Assembly: GCA_900317155.1 (NCBI GenBank)
Contig: ONFO01000002.1
Span: forward strand, 94,112-158,111
DNA from: an uncultured Bacteroidales bacterium
GTDB lineage: Bacteria > Bacteroidota > Bacteroidia > Bacteroidales > F082
DNA length: 64,000 nt
Reading direction: 5' to 3'
Positions 29,547 to 38,659 of this stretch are shown here, in pieces. The notes under the pieces are model-generated. The model worked only from the letters and a program-made list of their open reading frames with translations, had not been told where the DNA came from and did not search any database. The position numbers were made by a program, and so were the translations under genes. Position 1 is the stretch's first letter. Each line of letters starts with the position of its first letter.

Positions 29547-29562
29547 TGTTTCACATGAAACA
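29547..29562 (+). promoter_or_regulatory. parS-like ParB-binding site downstream of mnmG
   Basis: TGTTTCACATGAAACA matches TGTTTCACGTGAAACA at 15 of 16 positions, 6 bases after the mnmG stop codon. It differs from the upstream site in a different central base, so the two are not simple copies of each other. Confidence 0.65.
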
Positions 29563-29571
29563 CGAAAAAAG

Positions 29572-30447
29572 ATGAACAACAAATGCCCGTGGTGCGGATC
29601 CGAAAAAGCACAAATCAACCTTTGGCTAAAGGATGAATTCCTAAGCAAAGAAGACTTCCACATCTGCGAATGCCTAAACTGTGGCTTATCATACACCATG
29701 CCACGACCCAACAAAGAAAAAATAGGCGAGTATTACAAATCAGAAGAATATTACAGTCACCAGGAAAACAAGAAAGGCTTCATTCCACGACTGTACGAAT
29801 CCGTGAAAAAAGTCAATCTAAAGCATAAATACAAATTAGCTACCCAAGGTTTAAATATTGGAAAAATGTTGGACATAGGCTGTGGAGTAGGGGACTTTCT
29901 ACACACAGCGGAAGAACACGGCTGGACATGTACAGGTGTAGAACCCTCAGAGGACGCCAAAGCCATTGCCAAGGCCAAAACCAAAGCCAACATCATCAAT
30001 AGTGAAGACATGGAAAAGATTCCTGACGCTACATTTGATTTGATAACCATGTGGCACGTGTTAGAACATGTTGATGATTTGAAATGGCAAATCGAGCAAT
30101 TACATCGACTCACCAAAACCAAAGGCAGAATTGTCATCGCCGTTCCAAACTATAAATCTTACGATGCTCAATACTATAAAGAACTATGGGCTGCCTACGA
30201 TGTACCCCGACACTTAAGCCACTTCAACAAGAATGTATTGACAAAGATTTTTAAAAGCAAAAACCTAGAATTGGTTCGAACAGATAAACTGATTTGGGAC
30301 GCCTATTACATTTCCTATATGAGCGAACAATACAAACAACATAAATTTCCCTTACTGAAAGGCACCTTCAGAGGATGCATTTCCAACTGTAAGGCAAGAC
30401 ACACGAAAGAATGGTCAAGTATGGTATACATTTTTGAGAAGAAATAA
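29572..30447 (+). CDS. Class I SAM-dependent methyltransferase with N-terminal zinc-ribbon-like motif
   Basis: A 291-residue protein. The N-terminus has two CxxC-type pairs (CPWCGS at 5-10 and CECLNCGLSY near 33-42), a likely zinc ribbon. The methyltransferase core follows: MLDIGCGVGDFL (SAM-binding loop, about 98-109), TGVEPSE (acidic loop), DLITMWHVLEHVDD and RIVIAVPNY, matching the Methyltransf_23 group. Relatives modify sugars, lipids or small metabolites; nothing here identifies the substrate. The C-terminal third is basic. It starts 9 bases after the second parS-like site and precedes the NtrY-like kinase. Confidence 0.8.
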   Translation: MNNKCPWCGSEKAQINLWLKDEFLSKEDFHICECLNCGLSYTMPRPNKEKIGEYYKSEEYYSHQENKKGFIPRLYESVKKVNLKHKYKLATQGLNIGKMLDIGCGVGDFLHTAEEHGWTCTGVEPSEDAKAIAKAKTKANIINSEDMEKIPDATFDLITMWHVLEHVDDLKWQIEQLHRLTKTKGRIVIAVPNYKSYDAQYYKELWAAYDVPRHLSHFNKNVLTKIFKSKNLELVRTDKLIWDAYYISYMSEQYKQHKFPLLKGTFRGCISNCKARHTKEWSSMVYIFEKK

Positions 30448-30460
30448 GCGAATTTAAAAA

Positions 30461-30494
30461 TTTAGACGTTTTTAGGCGTTTTAAGGCGTTTTTG
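30461..30494 (+). repeat. Three-copy 10-bp tandem repeat before the sensor kinase gene
   Basis: TTTAGACGTT, TTTAGGCGTT and TTAAGGCGTT follow one another without gaps (30461-30490), with a degenerate fourth start. The period equals one turn of the helix, which would present identical groove faces to a DNA-binding protein. It lies between the methyltransferase stop and the kinase start. Confidence 0.5.
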
Positions 30495-30604
30495 GATAAA
30501 AATAAAGATTGGTATCAAACAGAGGAGAAAAAGCGAACAGAAAGAAAGTTTATAATACACTCAAAACCAACGGAAAAGCAGCATTTGCGATAATTCGAAG
30601 AAAA

Positions 30605-33592
30605 ATGAAGAACAAAAGAGTAAAAAGAACAGGACTAACATTGATTGGGACAAGCATAGGCTTATTCTTGTTGCTCGGCATAGTTTACCTGCTTTCAACG
30701 AGGGAAGATGTACTTAACAAACGCATACAGCAATCCGTGCTGCGCATCGACAACGAAATGCAGCAACTGATTGGCAAAGGACTCAACAATACCGAACTTG
30801 AAAAAGAAAAAATTGGATTGGTGGTTTTCATGAACGACACCTTGGTATATTGGAACAATAACGACGTCCATCCAAAACTGATGAAACGAAAGGTGAAAGT
30901 GGGCAACGACACCATTTGCCATCTGCTTAATGGCAATTATTTCATCAAATCATACCAAACTGGATCGATGACCTATTATTTATTCAAACTACTTAACACC
31001 ACCTATCCCATTGAGAATCGCTACTTCCAAAACTACAGCACGCTTTACCCTCAGTTTATCGATGTTGACATCAGCTTTGAACAGGAAAGAGAAGGACGTA
31101 ACATACACAACCATGAAGGAAAAACACTTACCCGATGCCAAATCAACACACAACCCAAAATCAAAAAACCATACGCCTATTTGCCATATTTGTTCCTGAT
31201 CTTACTACTTGCTGGAATAATTATGGCCTTCGGAAGTAAAAATAAAAACACAAGAAAGAGAAAAGGTTTCAATATTGAATTAGGCATTGGTATCAGCATA
31301 ATAGTCGCAATTCTAGCCACTTATCTTTACGATAAGATAACGATAAACAAAGAAAACGAAAGACTGGCCAACATAGCTGAAAGCCTACTCAAGAAACGAG
31401 ATGCTGACTTCGAACAATCCTATGTCCAATTCGTTCAAAAGATAGAAGCCGATACCACGCTCCATGAAATGCTTTTTGCGGAAAGCAATATCTTGGCCGA
31501 CGTCATATTAGGCTACTCCAAAGAATTACTTTTCGACGAAACAATGCAAGCCTACATTGCATCCCTTACCGTATGTTCTCCCAACGATGAAATCAGCATA
31601 CAACCTGAAGGCTATATTGAGAACTGTGATGATTACTTCCTTGAAAAGATAGCCAATAACAAACAGCAAAGGGTGGGCAACGGATTGTATTTCATGGATT
31701 ATTACACACTCGACCCAAATTACCTGGGAAAGATAAGAATACATTCGGCAGACTCATTGCAGCAAAAGACACTCTATTTTGAGTTCTATAAACCTATCGC
31801 CCCAGAAGGTTTTGGATTTCCGCAGCTCCTGCAAGAGTCAAAAAATCAAAAGCCTTACGATTATTCAGTAGCCAATTATCGCGACAACCAACTCGTTTAC
31901 AAATACGGTCGTTATATCTATCCGAATTTCCTTAATAGCTTGAATTTCAAAGACCGAGAGTTCCTTTATGGCAGCGTTTATAAACACTACACCATTAAAA
32001 ATGGAGAAAACAACGCATTAGTCATCAGCGCACCCCGAAAAGGCTGGTCAGAAATAACTGCTCCGTTTGCTATGTTTTTCTTGGGTCTATTAATACCTTA
32101 TTTATTGATTTACTGGTTAATAAGGCCAAAAGAGAACCACAAATGGCGCGATAGAAGCTTCCGCCAGCGCCTGCAAACCATCATCCTAATGACCCTTGGC
32201 GTCGCATTCTTGGCTATCGGTCCCGTTTCCGTCATCTATATGCAAAGCCTCTACAACAAAAAGACCACAACTACCCAATTTGAGACTACGAGAACGCTCA
32301 CCATCGAGATGCAGAACGACCTTGATTTTGCAAGACTGCTGAGAACAGCCTCAAGAGACAGCTGGACAGAGATTCTACAACACTACTCCAACACTTTCTT
32401 CACCGACCTGAACCTTTACCAACTTAACGGCCAACTTCTTGCCACCACAAGACCCGAAATCACGGACCTCAACCTAAAAGCACCTATTATGAACGCCGAT
32501 GCTTACCATAGTATGCATCGCAACAAAGCCCTGTTTTATACCCATGAAGAGCATCTCGGAAAAGGTGTTTACGAATCGGCTTATATACCTCTGACCGATG
32601 TCAACGGAAATACTTTAGCCTATCTCAATACCCCATATTTTTCGAGTACCACAGACCTACACAATGAAATCAAGAACTTCGTACTCACCTACATTAATAT
32701 CATCTTGGTCACCTTGGGCATCGCCTTGATTTTCATCCTAAGAATCTCAAAACGTCTCACCCAACCTTTAGCATTGATTCAGAATAAATTAGGCGACATC
32801 AAGATCGACCAAAAGAACGAGCCCATCGAATGGGAAAGAAAAGATGAGATTGGTGCCTTGGTCATGCAATACAACCAGCTCATCGTGGAGTTGGAAAAGA
32901 GTGCCGCCGAACTGAAGCGAACCACAACAGAAACAGCCTGGCGCGGCGTTGCACGACAAGTGGCGCACGAAATCAAGAACTCGTTGACCCCAATGCGCCT
33001 CAGTGTACAACTGTTGCAACGCAACGTCGACAACGGCAAGGCCACACCAGAACAAATCCAACGCACCACCAATACCTTGATTGAACAAATTGATGCCTTA
33101 TCGGACATTGCATCCTCATTCTCGCGTTACGCCAAACTGCCAGAAAACCATCCACAACCCTTAGATTTGGCTGAACTGGTTGGTAATGTGGTGAACCTAT
33201 ATGACAATGCTGAAAACATCGAATTCCATTACGATTTCGACAAGACAAAAGACCATACCTATAACGGCGACAAGACCAACTTGAACAGTGCTGTAAGTAA
33301 TCTCGTCAAGAATGCTGTTCAAGCCATCGGTTCAAAGCCTATGGGTCGCATCGATGTAAGCTTGAAAGATACAGAAAAAGCTTTCATTATCAGCGTGAGA
33401 GACAACGGCAAAGGCATCAAGGAAGAAGACAAAGACCGTATTTTCCTGCCCAATTTCACAACCAAATCGGGCGGGTCGGGAGTAGGACTATCGCTGACTT
33501 ATAACATCGTGCAGGCCGCCGGGGGAACGATTACTTTCGAAAGCCAAGAAGGAGAGGGAGCAGAGTTTGTCATCGAATTGCTGAAAAATTGA
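30605..33592 (+). CDS. NtrY-like membrane sensor histidine kinase
   Basis: A 995-residue kinase with several membrane segments (about 13-32, 200-215, 235-252, 485-505, 525-545 and 690-710), two large extracytoplasmic stretches, a HAMP-like linker and a C-terminal kinase core. The phospho-accepting histidine is His788 in RQVAHEIKNSLTPMRLSVQLL, followed by the N box (NAVSNLVKNAVQAIG), the G1 box DNGKGI and the G2 box GGSGVGLSLTYNIV. The AWRxVARxxAHEIKNxLTPM wording is that of NtrY-type kinases. The ATG at 30605 is used; a TTG at 30509 would add 32 basic residues. No response regulator is adjacent, so the partner is unknown. Confidence 0.85.
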   Translation: MKNKRVKRTGLTLIGTSIGLFLLLGIVYLLSTREDVLNKRIQQSVLRIDNEMQQLIGKGLNNTELEKEKIGLVVFMNDTLVYWNNNDVHPKLMKRKVKVGNDTICHLLNGNYFIKSYQTGSMTYYLFKLLNTTYPIENRYFQNYSTLYPQFIDVDISFEQEREGRNIHNHEGKTLTRCQINTQPKIKKPYAYLPYLFLILLLAGIIMAFGSKNKNTRKRKGFNIELGIGISIIVAILATYLYDKITINKENERLANIAESLLKKRDADFEQSYVQFVQKIEADTTLHEMLFAESNILADVILGYSKELLFDETMQAYIASLTVCSPNDEISIQPEGYIENCDDYFLEKIANNKQQRVGNGLYFMDYYTLDPNYLGKIRIHSADSLQQKTLYFEFYKPIAPEGFGFPQLLQESKNQKPYDYSVANYRDNQLVYKYGRYIYPNFLNSLNFKDREFLYGSVYKHYTIKNGENNALVISAPRKGWSEITAPFAMFFLGLLIPYLLIYWLIRPKENHKWRDRSFRQRLQTIILMTLGVAFLAIGPVSVIYMQSLYNKKTTTTQFETTRTLTIEMQNDLDFARLLRTASRDSWTEILQHYSNTFFTDLNLYQLNGQLLATTRPEITDLNLKAPIMNADAYHSMHRNKALFYTHEEHLGKGVYESAYIPLTDVNGNTLAYLNTPYFSSTTDLHNEIKNFVLTYINIILVTLGIALIFILRISKRLTQPLALIQNKLGDIKIDQKNEPIEWERKDEIGALVMQYNQLIVELEKSAAELKRTTTETAWRGVARQVAHEIKNSLTPMRLSVQLLQRNVDNGKATPEQIQRTTNTLIEQIDALSDIASSFSRYAKLPENHPQPLDLAELVGNVVNLYDNAENIEFHYDFDKTKDHTYNGDKTNLNSAVSNLVKNAVQAIGSKPMGRIDVSLKDTEKAFIISVRDNGKGIKEEDKDRIFLPNFTTKSGGSGVGLSLTYNIVQAAGGTITFESQEGEGAEFVIELLKN

Positions 33593-33645
33593 TGCCTACC
33601 CAATATAAACAAAATTTTTGCGTTTGAAATAACAAGATCAACAAC

Positions 33646-35148
33646 ATGGCAGAAAACAGATTAGGCTCTTTAGCGAAACAGACCGCCATTTACGGTTTGA
33701 GCAGCATTATAGGCAGGTTTTTGAACTACCTGCTCGTTCCGCTGTATACCTACAAAATCGCCGCTGAATCAGGAGGCTACGGTATCGTAACAAACCTATA
33801 TGCCTACACTGCCTTGCTTCTTGTCCTCTTGACCTTTGGCATGGAGACAACTTTTTTCCGCTTCTCCAACAAGGAAGGCGTTGACCCTAATAAGGCCTTT
33901 TCTACTTCAGCCTTGGCAGTAGGATTTGTCTCTCTGCTATTTGTGGTTTTGGTTAGCATTTTCCTTAAGCCCATCTCCAATGCCTTGCACTATGCTAACC
34001 ATCCTGAGTATGTGGAAATCATGGCCGTCATCGTGGCTTTGGATGCCTTTCAAGCCATCTTGTTTGCCCGGTTGCGTTACGAAAACAAGGCCATTAAATT
34101 TGCCACATTAAAACTGCTGTTCATCTTCTTAAATATTGGACTAAACTTGTTCATTTTCTTGGTTGCGCCTGGGTTGAAAGAGAACCATCCTGCACTAATG
34201 GGTTGGTATGAAAACAGCTATCAGGTTGGTTATATCTTCATCGTCAACCTTATATGCACGAGTTTGATAACACTCTGCTTCATCCCTGAAATCAAGAAGT
34301 TGCGTTTCGGCCTTGACCGTGATTTGCTGAAACAAATGCTGCATTACACATGGCCGTTGCTGCTCTTAGGTTTAGCTGGCATTCTTAACCAAGTTGCTGA
34401 TAAGATTTGTTATCGTTTTATCGTTCCAGGCGAGGAGGGAGATGTGCAGTTGGGCATCTACGGCGCTTGTGTGAAAATCGCGATGATCATGGCGATGATT
34501 ACGCAAGCCTTCCGTTATGCCTATGAGCCTTTCGTCTTTGGTGGGAAGCGCGACTCCGCCGACAAGGAAACCCAAGCCAAGGTGATGAAATACTTCATTA
34601 TCTTTACGCTGTTGGCTTTCCTTGCCGTGGTGATGTACATGCCTATCTTGAAATACATCATCAAGTCCGACTATTGGGAAGGCCTGCGTGTGGTGCCCAT
34701 CGTGATGATGGCCGAAATCTTCATGGGCATCTATTTCAACCTCTCGTTCTGGTACAAACTCACCGATGAGACCTGGTGGGGAGCCATTTTTAGTGCCATC
34801 GGCTGCGTGGTATTGCTGGCCATCAACTTCATTTTTGTGCCCAAATACGGTTATATGGCTTGCGCCTGGGGCGGCTTTGCTGGTTATGGCACTTGCATGG
34901 TACTATCATATTTCGTCGGACAGAAGAAAGCCCCTATACCTTATGAATTGAAGTCAGCTTTCATCTATTTTGCCTTGGCTGTCGCCCTGTTTTTCGTCCA
35001 AAAAAACATCCATATTGAGAGCACCATTTGGACATTGGTTGTCAACACAGGCCTACTGTTGGTCTTCTTCGCTTTCATCTGCTGGAAAGAAAAGGACCTA
35101 GTGAATGGTGTTGTCTCTTTCGCCAAAAGAAAAATCTCCAAATCTTGA
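33646..35148 (+). CDS. Polysaccharide flippase of the MATE/Wzx superfamily
   Basis: A 500-residue integral membrane protein with about 14 predicted helices in the Polysacc_synt/MATE pattern. The opening LAKQTAIYGLSSIIGRFLNYLLVPLYT is characteristic of oligosaccharide flippases. It should move lipid-linked saccharides, or possibly a cell-wall precursor, across the inner membrane. From memory of Bacteroides genomes, a flippase of this type commonly precedes dut and a TPR protein, as it does here, so it may serve a conserved envelope function rather than the variable capsule loci in this window. Confidence 0.82.
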   Translation: MAENRLGSLAKQTAIYGLSSIIGRFLNYLLVPLYTYKIAAESGGYGIVTNLYAYTALLLVLLTFGMETTFFRFSNKEGVDPNKAFSTSALAVGFVSLLFVVLVSIFLKPISNALHYANHPEYVEIMAVIVALDAFQAILFARLRYENKAIKFATLKLLFIFLNIGLNLFIFLVAPGLKENHPALMGWYENSYQVGYIFIVNLICTSLITLCFIPEIKKLRFGLDRDLLKQMLHYTWPLLLLGLAGILNQVADKICYRFIVPGEEGDVQLGIYGACVKIAMIMAMITQAFRYAYEPFVFGGKRDSADKETQAKVMKYFIIFTLLAFLAVVMYMPILKYIIKSDYWEGLRVVPIVMMAEIFMGIYFNLSFWYKLTDETWWGAIFSAIGCVVLLAINFIFVPKYGYMACAWGGFAGYGTCMVLSYFVGQKKAPIPYELKSAFIYFALAVALFFVQKNIHIESTIWTLVVNTGLLLVFFAFICWKEKDLVNGVVSFAKRKISKS

Positions 35149-35194
35149 ATCTTAAAATTTTAAATCTTGAATTTTGAATCTTTAAATTACAAAT

Positions 35195-35632
35195 ATGAAA
35201 TTACCCATCGTCAACACCTCAAATAACCCCCTGCCCGCTTACGAGACGAAAAACTCGGCTGGCATGGACCTCCGTGCCTATCTACCCGAAGGCCCTATAA
35301 CCCTTGAACCCATGCAACGCAGCCTTGTGCCAACCGGTCTCTATATGGAAATCCCTGAAGGCTACGAAGGCCAAGTGCGGCCACGCAGCGGCGTTGCGCT
35401 CAAAAGCGGCATCACCGTCTTGAACTCACCAGGCACCATCGACGCCGACTATCGTGGGCAGATTTGTGTCATACTTATCAACCTGTCCGACAAGCCTTTC
35501 GTCATCAACAGCGGCGACCGCATTGCCCAAATGATTATTGCCAAATGCGAACAAGCCGAAGTCGTGCAAGTGGAGGTTCTTTCGGAAACCGAGCGCGGTG
35601 CCGGGGGATTCGGTCATACAGGGAAAAACTAA
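35195..35632 (+). CDS. dut: Deoxyuridine 5'-triphosphate nucleotidohydrolase
   Basis: A 145-residue trimeric-type dUTPase with all five motifs: [30 protein letters not shown] (with the catalytic aspartate), [11 protein letters not shown] and the C-terminal arm [11 protein letters not shown]. It hydrolyses dUTP to dUMP, keeping uracil out of DNA and providing the precursor for dTMP. It follows the flippase by 46 A+T-rich bases that contain repeated TTGAATCTTAAAT-like text. Confidence 0.97.
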   Translation: MKLPIVNTSNNPLPAYETKNSAGMDLRAYLPEGPITLEPMQRSLVPTGLYMEIPEGYEGQVRPRSGVALKSGITVLNSPGTIDADYRGQICVILINLSDKPFVINSGDRIAQMIIAKCEQAEVVQVEVLSETERGAGGFGHTGKN

Positions 35633-35636
35633 AAAA

Positions 35637-35708
35637 ACGCCCACGATTTTTATCTCTAATTCCAAAAATACTTCAGTAAAAATCTCTAATTCTCAAATTC
35701 TTAATAAA
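35637..35708 (+). repeat. Truncated, diverged copy of the 171-bp repeat
   Basis: CACGATTTTTATCTCTAATT, then CTCTAATTCTCAAATTCTTA, run parallel to the right-hand half of the repeats at 45559 and 46154. It sits directly after the dut stop codon, as the two full copies sit directly after stop codons. The left half is missing. Confidence 0.6.
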
Positions 35709-35727
35709 AGAAACTTATTGAAATTCA

Positions 35728-37347
35728 ATGAATAAGCTAAAATCCATACTCATCACTACCTTGATTTGTTGTCTTTACTTCAACGGCATCGCGCAACAAG
35801 TGGAATCGGAATACAACGGCCAGCCCGACAAGAAGAAGAACGCCACCTACTTCTCGAACGGCCTTCAGAGCAAGTACCGCGAGGACACCGAAGGTGCCAT
35901 CCGCAACTTCGAGCAAGCTTTGCGCTACTGGCCCAACGACGATGCCAGCATGTACGAACTGAGCGAGCAATACTACAACGCCGGGCGCGTTGAAGAAGCT
36001 TTCAGTATGATACAGAAAGCCGTCAAAACAAACCCTGAGAACAAGTGGTATCAACTGCGTTTAGGCTTGTTTTACCGTAATTTGGAGCAATACGACGACT
36101 TCATCAACCTCTATGAAGAACTCACCAAAAAATACCCCGACGATACCGAAGTGCTGAGTGAATTAATTGACGCTTACCTGAGTATGGGACAACTCGACAA
36201 AGCCTTGACCTATATGAACCTGTTGGAAGAACAAGTCGGGCCAACCGAAATCATCACCGAGCAACGCCTCAACATCTACAAGCGTCAGGGCAACGACAAG
36301 AAGCTCATAGCCGAATTGGAGAAACTCATCAAGGAGAACCCGGAGAACGTGCGCTATTACAGCATGTTGGCTCAAGTCTACACCGAAAACGGAAAGGAAA
36401 AGGAAGCGTTGAAGGCCTTTGAGAAAATCAAGGAACTCGACCCCAACGACCCTTATATCAACATCTCTTTGCTTGAGTTTTACGAAAAGAACGGCGACAA
36501 AGACAAGGCTTTCGATGAGCTGATTGCCGCCATCCGCAACAAAAACCTCGACCTCACCACCAAGGCCAACATCTATGACTATTGGATGAACAATAACCAA
36601 GGCTCATCGCAAATGGAAATGCAAGCGAAGCAATGTGGCGAAGCTTTCATTGAGACCCATCCCGACAACAAACTCGGCTATCTCATTCTTGGTTCATACT
36701 ACATCATCAATGAGAACGCTGTGAAGTCGAAAGAGCTGTACCAGAAAGCCTTGGTCATCGACAGCACCGACTTCTATGGCTGGCAAAACCTCATCATCAG
36801 CGAAAGCCGACTCGACGAGAACCAGGCTGTCCGTGACCATGCCGTGGCTGCCTTGAAATACTATCCCATGCAGCCTGTGTTCTATTGGTACGCGGGTGTG
36901 GCGAGTGCCGTTTTGAAAGATAACGAAAACGCTATTACCTATTTAGAAAAGGGGAGGAGATATACCACCGACAAAGTGCAAATGGCCAACTTCGATGCCT
37001 TTTTGGGCGACCTCTACCATGAGCAAGGCGATGAAGAAAAGGCATTTGAGGCCTACGACCGCACCTTGCGCAACGACCCTGACAATGTGTTGGTTCTCAA
37101 CAACTACGCCTATTATCTTGCCCTAAAAGGCCAAGACTTGGATAAGGCCTTGGAGATGTCGACCAAAGCCATCGCCGCCGAGCCTGACAACCCTATTTAT
37201 TTGGACACACACGCCTGGGTGCTCTACATGAAAGGCAACTACAAGGAAGCTGAAAAGCACATGAAAAAAGCCCTGAAACTGCTGAAAGAGCCTGACGAGA
37301 CCTATACCAAACACTACGAGGCCATCATGAATAAACTGAAAAATTGA
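35728..37347 (+). CDS. Exported tetratricopeptide repeat protein
   Basis: A 539-residue protein with a signal peptide (1-22, ending near NGIAQQ) followed almost entirely by TPR motifs. About ten 34-residue units can be recognised, for example around residues 38-71, 72-105, 210-243, 385-420 and 420-490 (FEAYDRTLRNDPDNVLVLNNYAYYLAL is a canonical unit). TPR arrays are protein-interaction scaffolds; related Bacteroidota proteins next to dut are presumed envelope-assembly factors. It probably belongs with the flippase, dut, DUF4292 and EnvC-like genes, though the last two now lie beyond an insert. A strong terminator ends the transcript at 37460-37493. Confidence 0.85.
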   Translation: MNKLKSILITTLICCLYFNGIAQQVESEYNGQPDKKKNATYFSNGLQSKYREDTEGAIRNFEQALRYWPNDDASMYELSEQYYNAGRVEEAFSMIQKAVKTNPENKWYQLRLGLFYRNLEQYDDFINLYEELTKKYPDDTEVLSELIDAYLSMGQLDKALTYMNLLEEQVGPTEIITEQRLNIYKRQGNDKKLIAELEKLIKENPENVRYYSMLAQVYTENGKEKEALKAFEKIKELDPNDPYINISLLEFYEKNGDKDKAFDELIAAIRNKNLDLTTKANIYDYWMNNNQGSSQMEMQAKQCGEAFIETHPDNKLGYLILGSYYIINENAVKSKELYQKALVIDSTDFYGWQNLIISESRLDENQAVRDHAVAALKYYPMQPVFYWYAGVASAVLKDNENAITYLEKGRRYTTDKVQMANFDAFLGDLYHEQGDEEKAFEAYDRTLRNDPDNVLVLNNYAYYLALKGQDLDKALEMSTKAIAAEPDNPIYLDTHAWVLYMKGNYKEAEKHMKKALKLLKEPDETYTKHYEAIMNKLKN

Positions 37348-37459
37348 TGGTTTTGAGGCTTTGGAAACAAAAATCATAGGGACAAAACCTAAGCCCCGAT
37401 TTTTTCAAACCATTATTTTACAATCATCTACAATTTTCAAAACCAAAAAAAATATGGAC

Positions 37460-37493
37460 AAACCGCCTTGGGGTCTTGACAAGGCGGTTTTTG
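37460..37493 (+). terminator. Intrinsic terminator after the TPR gene
   Basis: AAACCGCCTTG (37460-37470) pairs exactly with CAAGGCGGTTT (37480-37490) around a 9-base loop, followed by TTTTG. This 11-bp stem stands 113 bases after the TPR stop and just before a promoter box. Confidence 0.85.
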
Positions 37494-37508
37494 TGTTGGG
37501 TATTGTTT

Positions 37509-37516
37509 TACTTTTG
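37509..37516 (+). promoter_or_regulatory. Promoter -7 box for the beta-barrel gene
   Basis: TACTTTTG matches TAnnTTTG, 57 bases upstream of the start at 37574. A TTTG at 37490-37493, within the tail of the terminator, lies 15 bases upstream, slightly short for a -33 element. Confidence 0.5.
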
Positions 37517-37573
37517 CCGTAAAATTCAAAACACGAATCAATTGGCAGGAACAAACAACTAAAACACAATACA

Positions 37574-38263
37574 ATGAAGAGAACCATAATTATTGCAGCC
37601 TTGATGTGCTGCCTTGTGTCGGCCACGGCACAACAAACCAAGAACACAAAGAGAGTCAACAACACATTAGGCATTTGCATGATGGGCAAAACGATGCAAT
37701 GCAACGGTGTCACAATGTCATATATCGCATCGGAGCAAGGAAAGATGACGCTTGCCTACGGCCTGGAATATGACCGCGAATATATGCTAGGCAAGACTCC
37801 TCTAGGAATTGTGACAGGCATCCGCATGGAGTATAGCCGCCCCTACGCCAAATTCGAGGAAGAGGGAGAAATCCTCGAGGTGAAAGCGCATGACTTTACG
37901 GGTGTGCTTCCTATTATGTTGCAATACCATGACAAGCTGGGTGACCACACCGAACTTCAGCTTTTCACAGGCCCTAGCCTCGATTTGGTGATTTTCCGCA
38001 AGACGTATGCCTCTGGAATCATATCGGGAAGCGGTAGCTATATCTTTGGGAGTCCACTTGAAAACAGCGGCAAACCTACATGGTATTGGATTGGTCTATC
38101 GTGGAATTTCGGTATCGGAATCCAATATAACGACATCGCCTTCAGGATTTCTTCATCACTTGGCCTGCTGAACCATTTTGACAAAGACTATACGGCACAA
38201 TATATGGGCTATCCACTGCGCATTAACAGACCTATTGTGGGAACGGTGATGTTTAAGCTGTAA
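37574..38263 (+). CDS. Exported protein, probable small outer-membrane beta-barrel
   Basis: A 229-residue protein with a signal peptide ending at SATAQQ (about residue 20). The mature part alternates short amphipathic strands with turns (MTLAYGLEYDREYML, GIVTGIRMEYSRPYA, TELQLFTGPSLDLVIF, WYWIGLSWNFGIGIQYNDIAFRISSSLGLL) and ends in a hydrophobic strand VGTVMFKL with a late aromatic, as in outer-membrane barrels of about 8 to 10 strands. I do not recognise the exact family; a PorT-like or general porin-family barrel is likely. It has its own terminator-promoter boundary upstream and lies in the accessory insert between the TPR and DUF4292 genes. Confidence 0.6.
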   Translation: MKRTIIIAALMCCLVSATAQQTKNTKRVNNTLGICMMGKTMQCNGVTMSYIASEQGKMTLAYGLEYDREYMLGKTPLGIVTGIRMEYSRPYAKFEEEGEILEVKAHDFTGVLPIMLQYHDKLGDHTELQLFTGPSLDLVIFRKTYASGIISGSGSYIFGSPLENSGKPTWYWIGLSWNFGIGIQYNDIAFRISSSLGLLNHFDKDYTAQYMGYPLRINRPIVGTVMFKL

Positions 38264-38296
38264 TGCTCGAATGGGGCTGAATAGGCTAAAGTTTGA

Positions 38297-38515
38297 CTGA
38301 ATTATAAAAAAGGTATAATCATTCCCGTTGCAAGCACTAAAACTGACGGGAACGGCCATTATGAACTCAAAATCGACAACCCGAAAAAAGATGTTTTATA
38401 TGCCATAGACTTCAAAATTACCAAATACGGTTGCCTCTATTCCTATTCAAATTTTGTGGACGAATAAAAGGCCCTTCAGGAAATCAATGCGGTGTTGAAG
38501 AAAGAGGGGAAGTAA
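38297..38515 (+). pseudogene. Remnant of a carboxypeptidase-regulatory-like domain gene with in-frame stop
   Basis: No start codon is present, but the frame opening at 38297 encodes IIPVASTKTDGNGHYELKID and continues to VDE, then a TAA at 38465-38467, and then in the same frame KALQEINAVLKKEGK and a second stop at 38513-38515. The TxxxGHYEL pattern is that of CarboxypepD_reg-like beta-sandwich domains. The lack of a start and the internal stop suggest a decayed 3' end of a larger gene. Confidence 0.55.
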
Positions 38516-38545
38516 GCACCTGATTTGCAGATTTATGAAAAAGAG

Positions 38546-38583
38546 AAAGCCTCAATCCGGCAAAAGGGTTGAGGCTTTTTTTG
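38546..38583 (+). terminator. Intrinsic terminator after the gene remnant
   Basis: AAAGCCTCAA (38546-38555) pairs with TTGAGGCTTT (38569-38578), and a run of seven Ts follows from 38576. It would end a transcript from the beta-barrel gene or the remnant. Confidence 0.85.
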
Positions 38584-38631
38584 TGTGTAGAAAATATACA
38601 TCCCTATATTGCGTGTTTGAGGAGTTTGTAG

Positions 38632-38639
38632 TATTTTTG
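38632..38639 (+). promoter_or_regulatory. Promoter -7 box for the RhuM-family gene
   Basis: TATTTTTG matches TAnnTTTG, with TTG at 38609-38611 as a possible -33 element 20 bases upstream. The start codon at 38660 is 20 bases downstream. Confidence 0.5.
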
Positions 38640-38659
38640 TGCCATATTTATTCAATATC

